DNA of 64,000 nucleotides from Paraliobacillus zengyii (GTDB lineage Bacteria; Bacillota; Bacilli; Bacillales; Amphibacillaceae). Where the stretch lies: the NCBI RefSeq assembly GCF_003268595.1, contig NZ_CP029797.1, forward strand, positions 3,493,501 through 3,557,500, read 5' to 3'. The stretch's first letter is position 1. Every line of letters begins with the position of its first letter. Below the pieces are notes generated by a model. That model searched no databases. It was not told the DNA's origin and worked only from the letters and a program-made list of their open reading frames with translations. This document shows, in pieces, positions 53,563 to 62,617 of the stretch. The position numbers and the translations under genes are program-made.

Positions 53563-54390
53563 TTATTCTATTCCATCTATTTCTTCAATATCTTCAGTTA
53601 TTTCTTGCGATACATCCTGACCACCAAAGAATTCCGCGGATATTTCAGTCAGTGTTCCATCCTCTTTCATTTCACCAATGGTTTGTTCGATTCTCTCCGC
53701 TAGTTCGTCACTACCTAAGTCAGCCACAACACTAACTGTTTGAGGATGGAACCTTAAGTCGGAATGCAATTCTATTTCCATCTCAGGAAAAGCCTCAAGA
53801 GCAAGGGATTGTAAATAGTAATCGTTAATCACAACATCAGTTCGGCCATTTTCCACATCACGTAAATAGACATCATTGGTTGCATTACCGTACGTTACTA
53901 CCTCAGCCCCATACTTCTCTGCTATATCGCTATATACAGTTGTCGCAGCTCCACCAGCCTTTTTCCCTTCAAGGTCTTCCAACTTCTCTATTCCTGAATG
54001 ATCTTCTGAACGAACAATCATAGTTGAATAAGAATATTTAATAGGTTGACTAAAAATAAAATTGTCTTTGCTCTCTTCTCTAGGACCAGCTGTAATTATA
54101 TCAACACGTCCAGATTGCAATGCAGCCAGCATAGCATCATAAGCCATAACTTCAAATTTAACTTCCAAGTCTAAGCGTGAAGCTACCTCTCGGATTACCT
54201 CAACGTCATACCCAGTTAACTCATCAGAACCTTCAGGATAATAAGAAGCTGGATATAGCGTACCTGCTGTCGCAAAAACAATTTCACCTGATTTTTCTAT
54301 TTCATCCCAATTAGTTACTTCTTCACTGCTACTGCTATCACATGCAGCTAAAACAACTAGCAAAACAAAAACACTTACTAATTTCTTCAA
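53563..54390 (-). CDS. Amino-acid-type ABC transporter binding lipoprotein (orphan)
   Basis: A 275-residue lipoprotein (lipobox VLAAC followed by DSSS) of the SBP_bac_3 family. Seen are EIVFATAGTLYPASYYPEGSD, LTGYDVEVIREVASRLDLEV, YDAMLAALQSGRVDIITAG and KAGGAATTVYSDIAEKYG. It should bind a polar amino acid outside the membrane, but no permease or ATPase gene is next to it, so it must share a transporter or act as a sensor. The acidic C-terminal tail (after about 255) is unusual. The GGGGGG-type ribosome site is well placed for the ATG at 54388-54390. Confidence 0.85.
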   Translation of the reverse strand: MKKLVSVFVLLVVLAACDSSSSEEVTNWDEIEKSGEIVFATAGTLYPASYYPEGSDELTGYDVEVIREVASRLDLEVKFEVMAYDAMLAALQSGRVDIITAGPREESKDNFIFSQPIKYSYSTMIVRSEDHSGIEKLEDLEGKKAGGAATTVYSDIAEKYGAEVVTYGNATNDVYLRDVENGRTDVVINDYYLQSLALEAFPEMEIELHSDLRFHPQTVSVVADLGSDELAERIEQTIGEMKEDGTLTEISAEFFGGQDVSQEITEDIEEIDGIE

Positions 54391-54500
54391 AAAAATCCCC
54401 CCTGTTATACTTTAATTACACTATATAATATAACAGTTTTATATCGTCAAAACAACGTTCTATTATACTGTATTACTGCATAATTAAAAAAACAAAAAAC

Positions 54501-54553
54501 AAAAAAAAAAAAAAAAAAGATGACCCTCACACTAAAATAGGAGGATCATCTTT
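54501..54553 (-). terminator. Terminator of aguB with an 18-base T tract
   Basis: On the minus strand AAGATGATCCTC and GAGGGTCATCTT pair (one wobble) around an 11-base loop. They are followed by an uninterrupted 18-T run (A18 at 54501-54518 on the plus strand), the longest homopolymer noticed here. Confidence 0.88.
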
Positions 54554-54558
54554 CTACA

Positions 54559-55440
54559 TTATTTGGCTGGTTGTTGCCCATCATTTGTCGTAATAACGTG
54601 ATAAAGCTCTGGACGGCGGTCACGGAAAATACCCCATTCAATTCGTTGTGCATCTAACGCATCTAAATCAAATGTAGCAAGTAAGATTTCTTGCTCAGTT
54701 CTTCCAGCTTCTGCAATTCTATTCCCTTCTGGACCTGCAATAAATGAAGAGCCATAAAAAGTAATTTCTGATTCTTCATCTTTTTCAACACCAATTCGAT
54801 TGGATGCAATTACAGGCATTAAGTTCGCAGCTGCATGACCAAGCATACATGCTTGCCAATGATTTTTTGAATCAATCGATGCGTCTTCTGGTTCTGAACC
54901 GATTGCTGTTGGATAAAGCAACACCTCAGCACCCTGTAACGCCATCACCCTTGCTGCTTCTGGATACCATTGATCCCAACAGATTCCTACACCGATTTTT
55001 CCAAAGCGCGTTTCCCAAACTTTAAAGCCAGTATCACCTGGGTTAAAGTAAAACTTTTCTTCATACCCAGGACCATCTGGAATGTGACTCTTTCGATACG
55101 TTCCTAATATTTCACCAGTTGCATCAATCATCGCAAGCGCATTGTATCTAGCATAGTTCTTTTTTTCATAAAAACTGATTGGAAGAACAATCTTTAGCTC
55201 TTTAGCAATCTGTTGAAAGTGTTGAATTGCCTTGTTTTCACTTAATTCAGTCGCATAGCTATAATAAGCAGGTTTTTCCTTTTGACAGAAGTATGGTGTT
55301 TCAAATAGTTCTTGTAATAAGATGACTTGTGCACCTTGTGCTGCAGCGTCTCTAACTAGTGCTTCTGCCTTCGTAATATTATCTTCTATCTGATTGGAAC
55401 AACTCATCTGGGTCGCAGCAAATGTTATATTTCGGACCAT
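54559..55440 (-). CDS. aguB: N-carbamoylputrescine amidase
   Basis: A 293-residue cytoplasmic nitrilase-family enzyme that converts N-carbamoylputrescine to putrescine, CO2 and ammonia. The catalytic triad is visible: Glu44 in LLQELFETPYF, Lys117 in YRKSHIPDGPGYEEKFYF and Cys154 in GICWDQWYPEAAR. The motif DGPGYEEKFYFNPGDTGF is characteristic of AguB and separates it from other nitrilases. It lies 16 bases after aguA, so the two form an operon that makes putrescine from agmatine. AAGGAG precedes the ATG at 55438-55440. Confidence 0.95.
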   Translation of the reverse strand: MVRNITFAATQMSCSNQIEDNITKAEALVRDAAAQGAQVILLQELFETPYFCQKEKPAYYSYATELSENKAIQHFQQIAKELKIVLPISFYEKKNYARYNALAMIDATGEILGTYRKSHIPDGPGYEEKFYFNPGDTGFKVWETRFGKIGVGICWDQWYPEAARVMALQGAEVLLYPTAIGSEPEDASIDSKNHWQACMLGHAAANLMPVIASNRIGVEKDEESEITFYGSSFIAGPEGNRIAEAGRTEQEILLATFDLDALDAQRIEWGIFRDRRPELYHVITTNDGQQPAK

Positions 55441-55456
55441 TACTATCTCTCCTTCT

Positions 55457-56485
55457 TTACCTGTTAACGGGCATTTGTTGTGTCATACAATGGATATTAC
55501 CACCTTCGCGAATAATTGCCATTCCATCAATTGGGTGTATAACACGTTCAGGAAATAACTGCTTGAATTGTTCGATCGCAGCTTTATCTGTTTCTATTGC
55601 ATCCTCACCAAAAACCGGTAGTATAATACCTCCATTAACAAAATAGAAATTAAGGTAACTCAATGTTAACCGGTCGTCACCATCTGTTCGAAGTGGCGGC
55701 TGTTTGACCGGTACGATTTCTAACTTTCTTCCCTTTGCATCTACTTCCGCTTCTAATATCGCAAGATTCTCTTGAGTAGTCTTATAGTTCGCATCAGTTG
55801 GGTCATCACACACCTGGATCATTATTTTCCCAGGTGCAATGAAACAAGCAATATTGTCGACATGACCATCTGTTTCGTCACCAGCAAGACCATTCTTCAA
55901 CCAGATAACTTTCGAAACATCTAGGTGTTTTTTTAGATAACCTTCAATTTCTGTCTTTGTATAGGATGGATTTCGATTTGGATGGAGTAAGCATTCTTCA
56001 GTCGTAATTAATGTTCCTTCTCCATCAACATGAAACGAACCACCTTCCATTACGATTGGTGCATCTATTTGTTTCACTTGATAATTCGCTAATACTTTTG
56101 ATGCAACAAGATCATCTAAATCCCAAGGCGTGTATTTTTCTCCCCACGCATTAAATATCCAGTTGACACCTGCAACCTCACCTGCCTCTGATACAACAAA
56201 TGTTGGTCCGTTATCACGTAACCACGCATCATCATGTTCAATTACAAGTAGTTCAATAGCCGCGTTATTAAAAAGTGATTGTACCTTCTCTATTTCTGCC
56301 TGATTGACCAAAACAGTAACAGGCTCATAGACTGCTATCGCTTCTACAATAGCACGATAACCATCGGAAACAGTCGCGTAATCTTCAGGGTAACACATCG
56401 ATTCTTTTACAGGCCATGAGATAAATGTACGTTGATGTTCTTCCCATTCTGCCGGCATTTTATAGGATATATTTATTGGATTCAT
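55457..56485 (-). CDS. aguA: Agmatine deiminase
   Basis: A 342-residue enzyme of the guanidino-modifying (PPAD) fold that hydrolyses agmatine to N-carbamoylputrescine and ammonia. Seen are MPAEWEEHQRTFISWP near the start, HDDAWLRDNGPTFVV, VMEGGSFHVDGEGTL, GLAGDETDGHVDNIACF and the catalytic cysteine in EGGNIHCMTQQMP near the end. The ATG at 56483-56485 is preferred to an upstream one 13 codons earlier because the purine-rich GGGAAAAGAGAG lies before it. First gene of aguA-aguB. No agmatine transporter or aguR is in the window. Confidence 0.94.
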   Translation of the reverse strand: MNPINISYKMPAEWEEHQRTFISWPVKESMCYPEDYATVSDGYRAIVEAIAVYEPVTVLVNQAEIEKVQSLFNNAAIELLVIEHDDAWLRDNGPTFVVSEAGEVAGVNWIFNAWGEKYTPWDLDDLVASKVLANYQVKQIDAPIVMEGGSFHVDGEGTLITTEECLLHPNRNPSYTKTEIEGYLKKHLDVSKVIWLKNGLAGDETDGHVDNIACFIAPGKIMIQVCDDPTDANYKTTQENLAILEAEVDAKGRKLEIVPVKQPPLRTDGDDRLTLSYLNFYFVNGGIILPVFGEDAIETDKAAIEQFKQLFPERVIHPIDGMAIIREGGNIHCMTQQMPVNR

Positions 56486-56589
56486 ATGCTCTCTCTTTTC
56501 CCTTGTAATATAACGTAAAAACAAATTATAACAGCATTATTAGCAAAAAACACTTATTTTTTATACGTGATCATCACTATTATCTCACA

Positions 56590-56628
56590 ACAAAAAAGAA
56601 CCATTCCACGATGAATAAGAATTGTCCT
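56590..56628 (-). terminator. Terminator-like hairpin after ogt
   Basis: On the minus strand AAGGACAATTC and GAATGGTTCTT pair imperfectly and are followed by TTTTTT, just past the ogt stop. Confidence 0.55.
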
Positions 56629-56633
56629 TTTGT

Positions 56634-57164
56634 CTAAGATAAACCTTCTGTTAATGTATGTTGTTCAAGTTTCAAGAGATGCTTTTTCATTTCTATACCA
56701 CCACGATAACCTGTTAATGTCCCGTCTTTACCAATTACGCGATGGCAAGGAACCGAAATAAGCACTGGATTTGCACCAATCGCTGTTCCAACTGCACGAA
56801 CAGCAGTCGGTTTTCCAATTAATTCAGCTATTTGTGCGTAATTATACGTTTTTCCATATGGTACGTGGTGAAGTGCTTGCCACACTTTCTGTTGGAAGGG
56901 CGTTCCCTGTAAATCAGTAGCAAAGCTTAAGTTTGTTAATTCACCTTGGAAGTAGGCGATTAAATCATTTTTATATGGTTCTAGCTGATCAGTATCTTCT
57001 ATTAAGTTAACAGAAATAAACTTCTTAGTGATCCAACTTTGAAGCTCTTCCCGCTTACTATTTGGTGAACTAACATAACATAAACCTTTTGTAGTCGCAG
57101 CTAAATAAAAATGCCACTCTCCAACAGTAAAATCTGACCAATAGATACACGTATTTTCATTCAT
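56634..57164 (-). CDS. ogt: Methylated-DNA--protein-cysteine methyltransferase
   Basis: A 176-residue suicide repair protein that takes methyl groups from O6-methylguanine. The active cysteine is in SVPCHRVIGKDG, followed by LTGYRGGIEMKKHLLKLE. LQGTPFQQKVWQALHHVPYGKTYNYAQIA covers the DNA-binding helix-turn-helix, and GKPTAVRAVGTAIGANP supplies the arginine finger. The ATG at 57162-57164 has GGAGG at seven bases. It is single here, downstream of serC in the same direction but with a terminator between. No Ada-type regulatory domain is fused. Confidence 0.94.
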   Translation of the reverse strand: MNENTCIYWSDFTVGEWHFYLAATTKGLCYVSSPNSKREELQSWITKKFISVNLIEDTDQLEPYKNDLIAYFQGELTNLSFATDLQGTPFQQKVWQALHHVPYGKTYNYAQIAELIGKPTAVRAVGTAIGANPVLISVPCHRVIGKDGTLTGYRGGIEMKKHLLKLEQHTLTEGLS

Positions 57165-57208
57165 CACTAACCCTCCGATCTGACACCTTGCATAGATTCA
57201 ACTTATAT

Positions 57209-57243
57209 AAAAAGGTGGCAATGATAGAATCATTACCACTCCT
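57209..57243 (-). terminator. Terminator of serC
   Basis: On the minus strand GTGGTAATGA and TCATTGCCAC pair, followed by a CTTTTTAT tract, ten bases beyond the serC stop. Confidence 0.85.
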
Positions 57244-57252
57244 GCTACCTAT

Positions 57253-58341
57253 TTATTTATAATTCTCTTCAAATTCTTTCATAAAACCAACTAACTTTTC
57301 TACACCTTCTAGTGGCATTGCATTATAAATACTAGCTCGCATGCCGCCAACAGAACGATGACCTTTTAGTGTTTCCAAACCTAATCCTTGTGCTTCTTTA
57401 ATAAAGGCACTTTCTAAATCTGCATCTCCATTAACCGTAACAAATGGGATGTTCATAATCGAACGACTATCTGCCCTAACTGGTGACGCAAACATCGATG
57501 AATCCTGTATAGCCTCATACAAAATTTGTGCCTTCTTACGATTAATCCGTTCCATCTCTTGAATACCACCTAGTTCATTCAACCACTCAAAAACTAACTT
57601 AGCAATATAAATGGCATAAGTCGGTGGCGTATTATAAAGTGATCCACTTTCACTATGTGTTTTATAATCCATCATTGTAGGACAATTATCCGATGCATGA
57701 CCAATTAGATCCTCACGAATAATCACAAGTGTTAACCCTGCTGGTGCGATATTTTTCTGTGCGCCAGCGTAAATTAAACCGAATTTAGATACATCAATTT
57801 CTTCTGATAATATGTTAGAAGACATGTCTGCGATTAATGGAACATCACCTGTATCTGGGAACTCTGTATAAGCTGTTCCTTCTATTGTATTGTTGGTAGT
57901 AATATGAACATAGTCAGCTTCTGGATCAATCATGCTTCGATCTATCTTTGGTATGTAAGTGAAGTTCTCCTCCTCAGAAGAAGCTATGACGCGAATATCA
58001 CCGAATTTCTTTGCTTCACTTATTGCTTTTTTAGACCATGATCCTGTGTTTATATAATCAGCTCTACCGTTTTTAACAAGTAAATTCATCGGTATCATCG
58101 CAAATTGTTGCGATGCACCACCTTGTAGAAATAGTACCTTATAATTATCAGGAATGGTCATCAATTGTCGCAAATGCTTTTCTGCCCCTGTAATAATATC
58201 CGTAAACAAAGCCGAACGGTGGCTTAACTCCATTACAGACATGCCAGAACTACGATAGCTCAATAATTCTGATTGCGCCTTCTCTAAAACTGGTAAAGGA
58301 AGCATTGACGGTCCAGCTGAAAAATTATACACTCTATTCAT
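57253..58341 (-). CDS. serC: Phosphoserine aminotransferase
   Basis: A 362-residue PLP enzyme (class V) that makes 3-phosphoserine from 3-phosphohydroxypyruvate and glutamate in the serine pathway. Seen are [20 protein letters not shown] at the start, [29 protein letters not shown], the Schiff-base lysine in [13 protein letters not shown] and, near the end, [15 protein letters not shown]. Length and motifs are normal for SerC. It is monocistronic with its own terminator; serA and serB are not nearby. ATG 58339-58341 is the usual family start. Confidence 0.96.
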   Translation of the reverse strand: MNRVYNFSAGPSMLPLPVLEKAQSELLSYRSSGMSVMELSHRSALFTDIITGAEKHLRQLMTIPDNYKVLFLQGGASQQFAMIPMNLLVKNGRADYINTGSWSKKAISEAKKFGDIRVIASSEEENFTYIPKIDRSMIDPEADYVHITTNNTIEGTAYTEFPDTGDVPLIADMSSNILSEEIDVSKFGLIYAGAQKNIAPAGLTLVIIREDLIGHASDNCPTMMDYKTHSESGSLYNTPPTYAIYIAKLVFEWLNELGGIQEMERINRKKAQILYEAIQDSSMFASPVRADSRSIMNIPFVTVNGDADLESAFIKEAQGLGLETLKGHRSVGGMRASIYNAMPLEGVEKLVGFMKEFEENYK

Positions 58342-58579
58342 ATCACCACACCCATCTATTTTTATCTATAAAATCCCAAACAATTTATCTAGTAGACTTA
58401 TTCTATAAAAAGCAATTTAATCTTTGTGATCATTTTAACAGCATTCGTATTTACTTTCAACTTACAATATTCAAAAAATTAAGGTAATTATTTATCAATC
58501 CAAAAAACCCTTCATCCTTATCAATCTAGCATGTTATGATTAACAGTGGACTTGGATAGAATGACGGGAGGCAACAATC

Positions 58580-59293
58580 TTGGATACAATCATTTTTGAT
58601 CTGGATGACACACTTTATGATCAAACATTACCTTTTAAAAAGGCAGTAGTTAAACAGTTTAAACAGACGTTTACGGATGAAGAGCATACTAAGCTTTACA
58701 TAGCTAGTAGAAAATATAGTGATGCATTATTTCATAAAAGTATAACTGGCGAAGTAACTACCGTTGAATTACAAACATATCGAATCACTGAAGCTTGTAA
58801 GGAATTCGGCATTACGATTAGCTATCAAGAAGCAATTGAATTTCAAGCTACATATTTAGCGGAGCAAAAGAAAATCACTCTTTTTAAGGAAGTGGAAGAA
58901 TTATTAGAGGCACTTTTTAAAGAGAAAAAGCAATTAGCTGTCCTTACCAATGGAGAGAAAGCACATCAAACAATGAAAATTAAACAACTCGGTTTATCAA
59001 AGTGGATTCCAGAAGATCATCTTTTTATTTCTGGGGAAATTGGACATGCAAAACCGGAATCAGAAGTATTTAACTATATTGAAGAAAAGCTACAATTAGA
59101 CAAGGCAAAAACAATCTATATTGGGGATTCATTTGAAAATGATGTTGTAGGAGCAAAACAAGCTGGATGGCAATCGATTTGGTTAAATCACCGGCATAGG
59201 ATGCCGACAACACTAGCGCAACCAGATAAAGTTATTTATCATGCGAAAGACCTTATAGAAGTATTTCGAAATGACTATTCACTAATAGATTAG
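58580..59293 (+). CDS. HAD-family hydrolase
   Basis: A 237-residue phosphatase-like protein with all four HAD motifs: DLDDTLYD (nucleophile and acid), LTNGEKAHQTMK (motif II Thr), the lysine in GHAKPESEVF, and IGDSFENDVVGAKQAG. The alpha-helical cap lies between motifs I and II (C1 type), as in pyrimidine 5'-nucleotidase YjjG and phosphoglycolate phosphatase. The substrate cannot be told. The start is TTG 58580 with GGGAGG eight bases upstream. It is single and ends at a hairpin that overlaps the opposing GNAT gene. Confidence 0.9.
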   Translation: MDTIIFDLDDTLYDQTLPFKKAVVKQFKQTFTDEEHTKLYIASRKYSDALFHKSITGEVTTVELQTYRITEACKEFGITISYQEAIEFQATYLAEQKKITLFKEVEELLEALFKEKKQLAVLTNGEKAHQTMKIKQLGLSKWIPEDHLFISGEIGHAKPESEVFNYIEEKLQLDKAKTIYIGDSFENDVVGAKQAGWQSIWLNHRHRMPTTLAQPDKVIYHAKDLIEVFRNDYSLID

Positions 59294-59296
59294 TTT

Positions 59297-59331
59297 AATG
59301 ATTAGAGATACATCTTGCATCTCTAATCATT
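59297..59331. terminator. Bidirectional terminator between HAD and GNAT genes
   Basis: Arms AATGATTAGAGAT and ATCTCTAATCATT are perfectly complementary around a 9-base loop; the structure overlaps the last codons of the GNAT gene. Confidence 0.8.
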
Positions 59332-59820
59332 CCCTATGACTTTACTCCTTCGTTCAAGTATTACTACATCTCGCCACTTACCATCCATTTTACTTATCCG
59401 TTCTTTTGTGCCAACTATTCTAAAGCCTGCTTTCTGATGAAGTTTTAAACTGGCACTATTCTCAGTAAAAACACCTGCTTCAAGTGTCCAAAATCCCGTC
59501 TTTTCACTTTCTTCGATAAGCGCATCCATCAACTTACTTCCAATCTTCTTACCCGTATAACCATTTTTTATATAAATACTTACTTCAGCAACACCTTGAT
59601 ACACGCAACGACTTGAAACTGGACTAAGTGCAACCCAACCAACTGCTTCATTATTAACTAGCGCTACTAAGCGACAAGTAGCAAGATGTCCCTTGTCCCA
59701 TGCTTCCCAAGTTGGTGCTTTTGTTTCAAAAGTTGCATTACCTGTAGCAATTCCATCTTCATAGATTTGTTTTACTCGTTCCCAGTGCTCTTGTTGCATT
59801 TTACTAATCACTATTTCCAT
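59323..59820 (-). CDS. GNAT N-acetyltransferase (phosphinothricin acetyltransferase-like)
   Basis: A 165-residue acetyltransferase. IYEDGIATGNATFETKAPTWEAWD at the start and SRCVYQGVAEVSIYIKNGYTGKKIGSKLM in the acetyl-CoA site are typical of the PAT/YwnH branch, which acetylates phosphinothricin, methionine sulfone or related amines. Also seen are LEAGVFTENSASLKLHQKAGFR and RISKMDGKWRDVVILERRS. The natural role may be detoxification of methionine sulfoximine-like compounds. The ATG at 59818-59820 follows GAGAAGAGGG. It is single. Confidence 0.88.
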   Translation of the reverse strand: MEIVISKMQQEHWERVKQIYEDGIATGNATFETKAPTWEAWDKGHLATCRLVALVNNEAVGWVALSPVSSRCVYQGVAEVSIYIKNGYTGKKIGSKLMDALIEESEKTGFWTLEAGVFTENSASLKLHQKAGFRIVGTKERISKMDGKWRDVVILERRSKVIGND

Positions 59821-59928
59821 TTACACACCCTCTTCTCTTTTATTATCTTACTAAGATTATACACGTTTATTACTTACTTTCAGGCCATATCCTTTTAAAT
59901 AATGTAAGCAAACGCGTATAATGATAAA

Positions 59929-59942
59929 TGAAAGCGCAATCA
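59929..59942 (+). promoter_or_regulatory. cre-like site at the epimerase promoter
   Basis: TGAAAGCGCAATCA matches the cre consensus at 13 of 14 positions. It lies directly after a TATAAT element (59917-59922), where bound CcpA would block start or elongation. The -35 element is poor. Confidence 0.5.
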
Positions 59943-59962
59943 AATTAGAAGAGGTGAATTTA

Positions 59963-60817
59963 TTGAAAAAAGTAGTTATTACTGGTGGTAGTGGTTTACT
60001 AGGTCCTTCTGTTATCGAAGAGTTTATTAATAGTGGGTATAAGGTATTAAATGTTGATCATAAACTACCTGATAATCCAATTTGCGAAACAATTATTGCA
60101 GATTTAACAAATTTAGGTGAGGCATATGACGTATTGGTCGGTGCTGATGCAGTTGTACATTTAGCAGCTATTCCGAGAGCATACATGGCCCCAACTGATG
60201 TTACATTTCAGAATAATACAATGGCAACATTTAATATTTTAGAAGCAGCAGGGAACTTAGGTATTAAAAAGGCTGTTATTACATCAAGCGAATCTATTTA
60301 TGGCATCGTTTTTTCAAAAAGCGGGTTAACACCACAATATGTTCCTATAGATGAAGAACATCCGACATTACCAGAAGATAGCTATGGTCTATCTAAAATA
60401 GTTAACGAAAAAACCGCTAAAATGATCCATAACCGAACAGGAATGCAGGTTGTCTCATTACGGATTGGAAACGTTATCGCAGCACCACATATGTATAAAA
60501 ATTTCCCGGGGTTTATAGATAATCCTAAAGAACGTATAGCAATTCTATGGAGCTACATTGATGCCCGTGATGCAGCAATCGCTTATCGATTAGCAGTAGA
60601 AAAGAACGAACTTGGAACGGCAGTTTTAAATATCGCGGCAGATAACAGTAGTATGAATATAAAAAGTACTGATTTAATGAAGGAAGCTTTCCCTGGTGTA
60701 ACCGATTTCCGTGAACCACTAACAGGTTATGAAACATTGTTAAGTAACAAAAAGGCAAAAGAAATCCTCGATTGGAAGCCTATTTATAATTGGCGCGATG
60801 AAGTGAAGAAATTATAA
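59963..60817 (+). CDS. NAD-dependent epimerase/dehydratase (extended SDR)
   Basis: A 284-residue Rossmann enzyme. KKVVITGGSGLLGPSVIEEF is the nucleotide-binding start; GADAVVHLAAIPRAYMAP, SSESIYGI and YGLSKIVNEK carry the catalytic Ser/Tyr/Lys set (Tyr-x3-Lys). DARDAAIAYRLAVE and ILDWKPIYNWRDE close it, like sugar-nucleotide epimerases or uronate dehydrogenases. Uronate dehydrogenase would suit the pectate-lyase theme but is not proven. The TTG start at 59963 follows AGAGGTG by six bases; the open frame runs 14 codons upstream without a site. Confidence 0.85.
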   Translation: MKKVVITGGSGLLGPSVIEEFINSGYKVLNVDHKLPDNPICETIIADLTNLGEAYDVLVGADAVVHLAAIPRAYMAPTDVTFQNNTMATFNILEAAGNLGIKKAVITSSESIYGIVFSKSGLTPQYVPIDEEHPTLPEDSYGLSKIVNEKTAKMIHNRTGMQVVSLRIGNVIAAPHMYKNFPGFIDNPKERIAILWSYIDARDAAIAYRLAVEKNELGTAVLNIAADNSSMNIKSTDLMKEAFPGVTDFREPLTGYETLLSNKKAKEILDWKPIYNWRDEVKKL

Positions 60818-60922
60818 GGAATGTGACTGGTGATAATTTAGTTGCAATGAAAGAATATAAAAGATGATTTTTTTCGTATAAAATAAGTCCTTGTTTCTCA
60901 TCTTATACCTAGAGGTGACGAA

Positions 60923-61411
60923 ATGTTGAATCGATCAATAACAACAGCTTTATCTGGAATAGGTATCGCGCAATTTTTAAAAGTACCGTTAAATTATTTA
61001 GAAAACGGCAACTGGGACTGGACAAAGCTTTTTGGTACAGGGGATATGCCAAGTTCGCATTCCTCCGCCGTTACATCCCTCACTACATATGTAGCCTTGA
61101 AAAAGGGGGTGCCATCAATAGATTTTGGTGTTAGTACTGTCTTTGGTTTGATTGTCATGTACGATGCAATGGGGATTCGCTGGCAAACAGGAGAAATTGC
61201 AATTGCGGTAAATGACTTGAATGAACAATTGGATGATCTTTCATACGAACATTCTGGTGTTCGCCATGATAAAAGGGAGAAAGAATTAAAAGAAATGCTT
61301 GGACATTTACCAATTGAAGTAGCCGGAGGTGCTGTACTAGGAGTTGCCATCGGGGTATTAAGCTATTTAACCGAAACGAAAAAACAAGAAAAGCGTCAGA
61401 CCTCTGAATAG
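60923..61411 (+). CDS. Divergent PAP2 family membrane protein (DUF212, YuiD-like)
   Basis: A 162-residue membrane protein of the DUF212 family, distantly related to acid phosphatases. Signatures are IAQFLKVPLNYL, GDMPSSHSSAVTSLTTYVALKKG and FGLIVMYDAMGIRWQTGEIA, followed by a more polar HSGVRHDKREKELKEMLGHLPIEV region and a final helix. Plant relatives affect photomorphogenesis, but no reaction is established. AGAGGTGA precedes the ATG at 60923. It is single and shares a terminator with the following minus-strand gene. Confidence 0.92.
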   Translation: MLNRSITTALSGIGIAQFLKVPLNYLENGNWDWTKLFGTGDMPSSHSSAVTSLTTYVALKKGVPSIDFGVSTVFGLIVMYDAMGIRWQTGEIAIAVNDLNEQLDDLSYEHSGVRHDKREKELKEMLGHLPIEVAGGAVLGVAIGVLSYLTETKKQEKRQTSE

Positions 61412-61425
61412 GTTGTGACGCTTTC
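61388..61425. terminator. Bidirectional terminator between DUF212 and epimerase genes
   Basis: GAAAAGCGTCA and TGACGCTTTC pair around an 18-base loop that can itself pair (ACCTCTGAATAGGTT). It overlaps the DUF212 stop. Confidence 0.8.
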
Positions 61426-61428
61426 TTT

Positions 61429-62439
61429 CTAGTTAATTTGCGCTAAGAACTCCTCATAGCTAGCTATCGCATAATCCATTTTTTCATTTAGGACATGGTC
61501 AATAGTTTGTAATTCTGGATTCTCTTCAAAATAAGCAATCGACTCTCGTATCCCTTGCTCAAAGTTAGTTGTTGCTTTATAACCTGGAACGAAGGATTTT
61601 ATTTTGCTATTATCAACAACATAACTAGTAGAAGCATCCCCAAATAACGGCGCCTTAAACTCCGGCATAAAAAGAGATATAGATTCTGAAGTCATATGGA
61701 TGATCCTTGGTTTAACACCAACAACCTTACCCAAAACAGCAAGATATTGATCCCATGTTTTCACCTCATCAGAAGTGATATGAAAGGCTTCCCCAATTGT
61801 TTCGCTATTCCCTAATAAACCAACTAAACCCTTTGCAAAATCGGTATTGTGCGTGATTGTCCATAAGGAGCTTCCATCACCAGGTACGATAATCTTTTTC
61901 CCGTTTATAATCCGATCGATCAATGTCCACGGATGAACACCGCTTGTAACAGCAAAAGGGATACTAGTATTTCCATATGTCTGTGAAGGTCGGACAATTG
62001 TCATTGGAAAGCCATTTTCACGAAGTTCCTGTCTTAACCTATCTTCACAGGCTATTTTTTCACTAGCATATTTCCACCATGGATTATGCTGTGGCGTTGA
62101 TTCGTCGACCATATAGTGAAGCGGAGGTCGCTGATATGTAGCGACAGTACTAATGAATATATACTGTTCTGTTTTTCCAGTAAAGTAAGCAATATCTCGC
62201 TCGATATCTGCCTCTGTAAACACGATCCAGTTAACAACAACATCAAAATGGTGCTCATCTAATAATGTATTCATTTCCTTTCGGTTATTAATATCACCAT
62301 AAATCACTTTAGCTCCTTCTGGTACAAAAGAGTTTCGATTCCCTCTATTTAATAAGTAAAGATCCACACCTTCTTCCACAGCCAGCTTGGAAACTTCTTT
62401 ACTAATAAGCCCCGTTCCTCCAATAAATAATACTTTCAT
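61429..62439 (-). CDS. NAD-dependent epimerase/dehydratase family protein (atypical SDR)
   Basis: A 336-residue protein of the extended/atypical SDR superfamily. KVLFIGGTGLISKEVSKLAVEEG is the dinucleotide-binding start with GGTGxxS spacing. FISTVATYQRP, WWKYASEKIACEDRLR (Tyr/Lys replaced in order) and IVRPSQTYG follow. It resembles the CSP41-like, RNA- or sugar-binding epimerase relatives and Bacillus uncharacterised epimerases. C-terminal elements KTWDQYLAVLGKVVG and PGYKATTNFEQGIRESIAYFEENPE match sugar epimerases. The substrate is unknown. The ATG at 62437-62439 follows GAGAGGAAGCG. Confidence 0.88.
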   Translation of the reverse strand: MKVLFIGGTGLISKEVSKLAVEEGVDLYLLNRGNRNSFVPEGAKVIYGDINNRKEMNTLLDEHHFDVVVNWIVFTEADIERDIAYFTGKTEQYIFISTVATYQRPPLHYMVDESTPQHNPWWKYASEKIACEDRLRQELRENGFPMTIVRPSQTYGNTSIPFAVTSGVHPWTLIDRIINGKKIIVPGDGSSLWTITHNTDFAKGLVGLLGNSETIGEAFHITSDEVKTWDQYLAVLGKVVGVKPRIIHMTSESISLFMPEFKAPLFGDASTSYVVDNSKIKSFVPGYKATTNFEQGIRESIAYFEENPELQTIDHVLNEKMDYAIASYEEFLAQIN

Positions 62440-62617
62440 TTAATCGCTTCCTCTCAAACAGTGTTTATCTACGCTCCTATTCTATCACTTTTTGTAAGCG
62501 ATTACTCTGTTTGTGTGTTTAAAAAGACTGAATAGTATGTTTTTAATCTTTTTATAAGACTTTTTATTAAAAATAAGATATGATTGCTAGTAAACATACG
62601 TTGGATAGGGTGATGAA

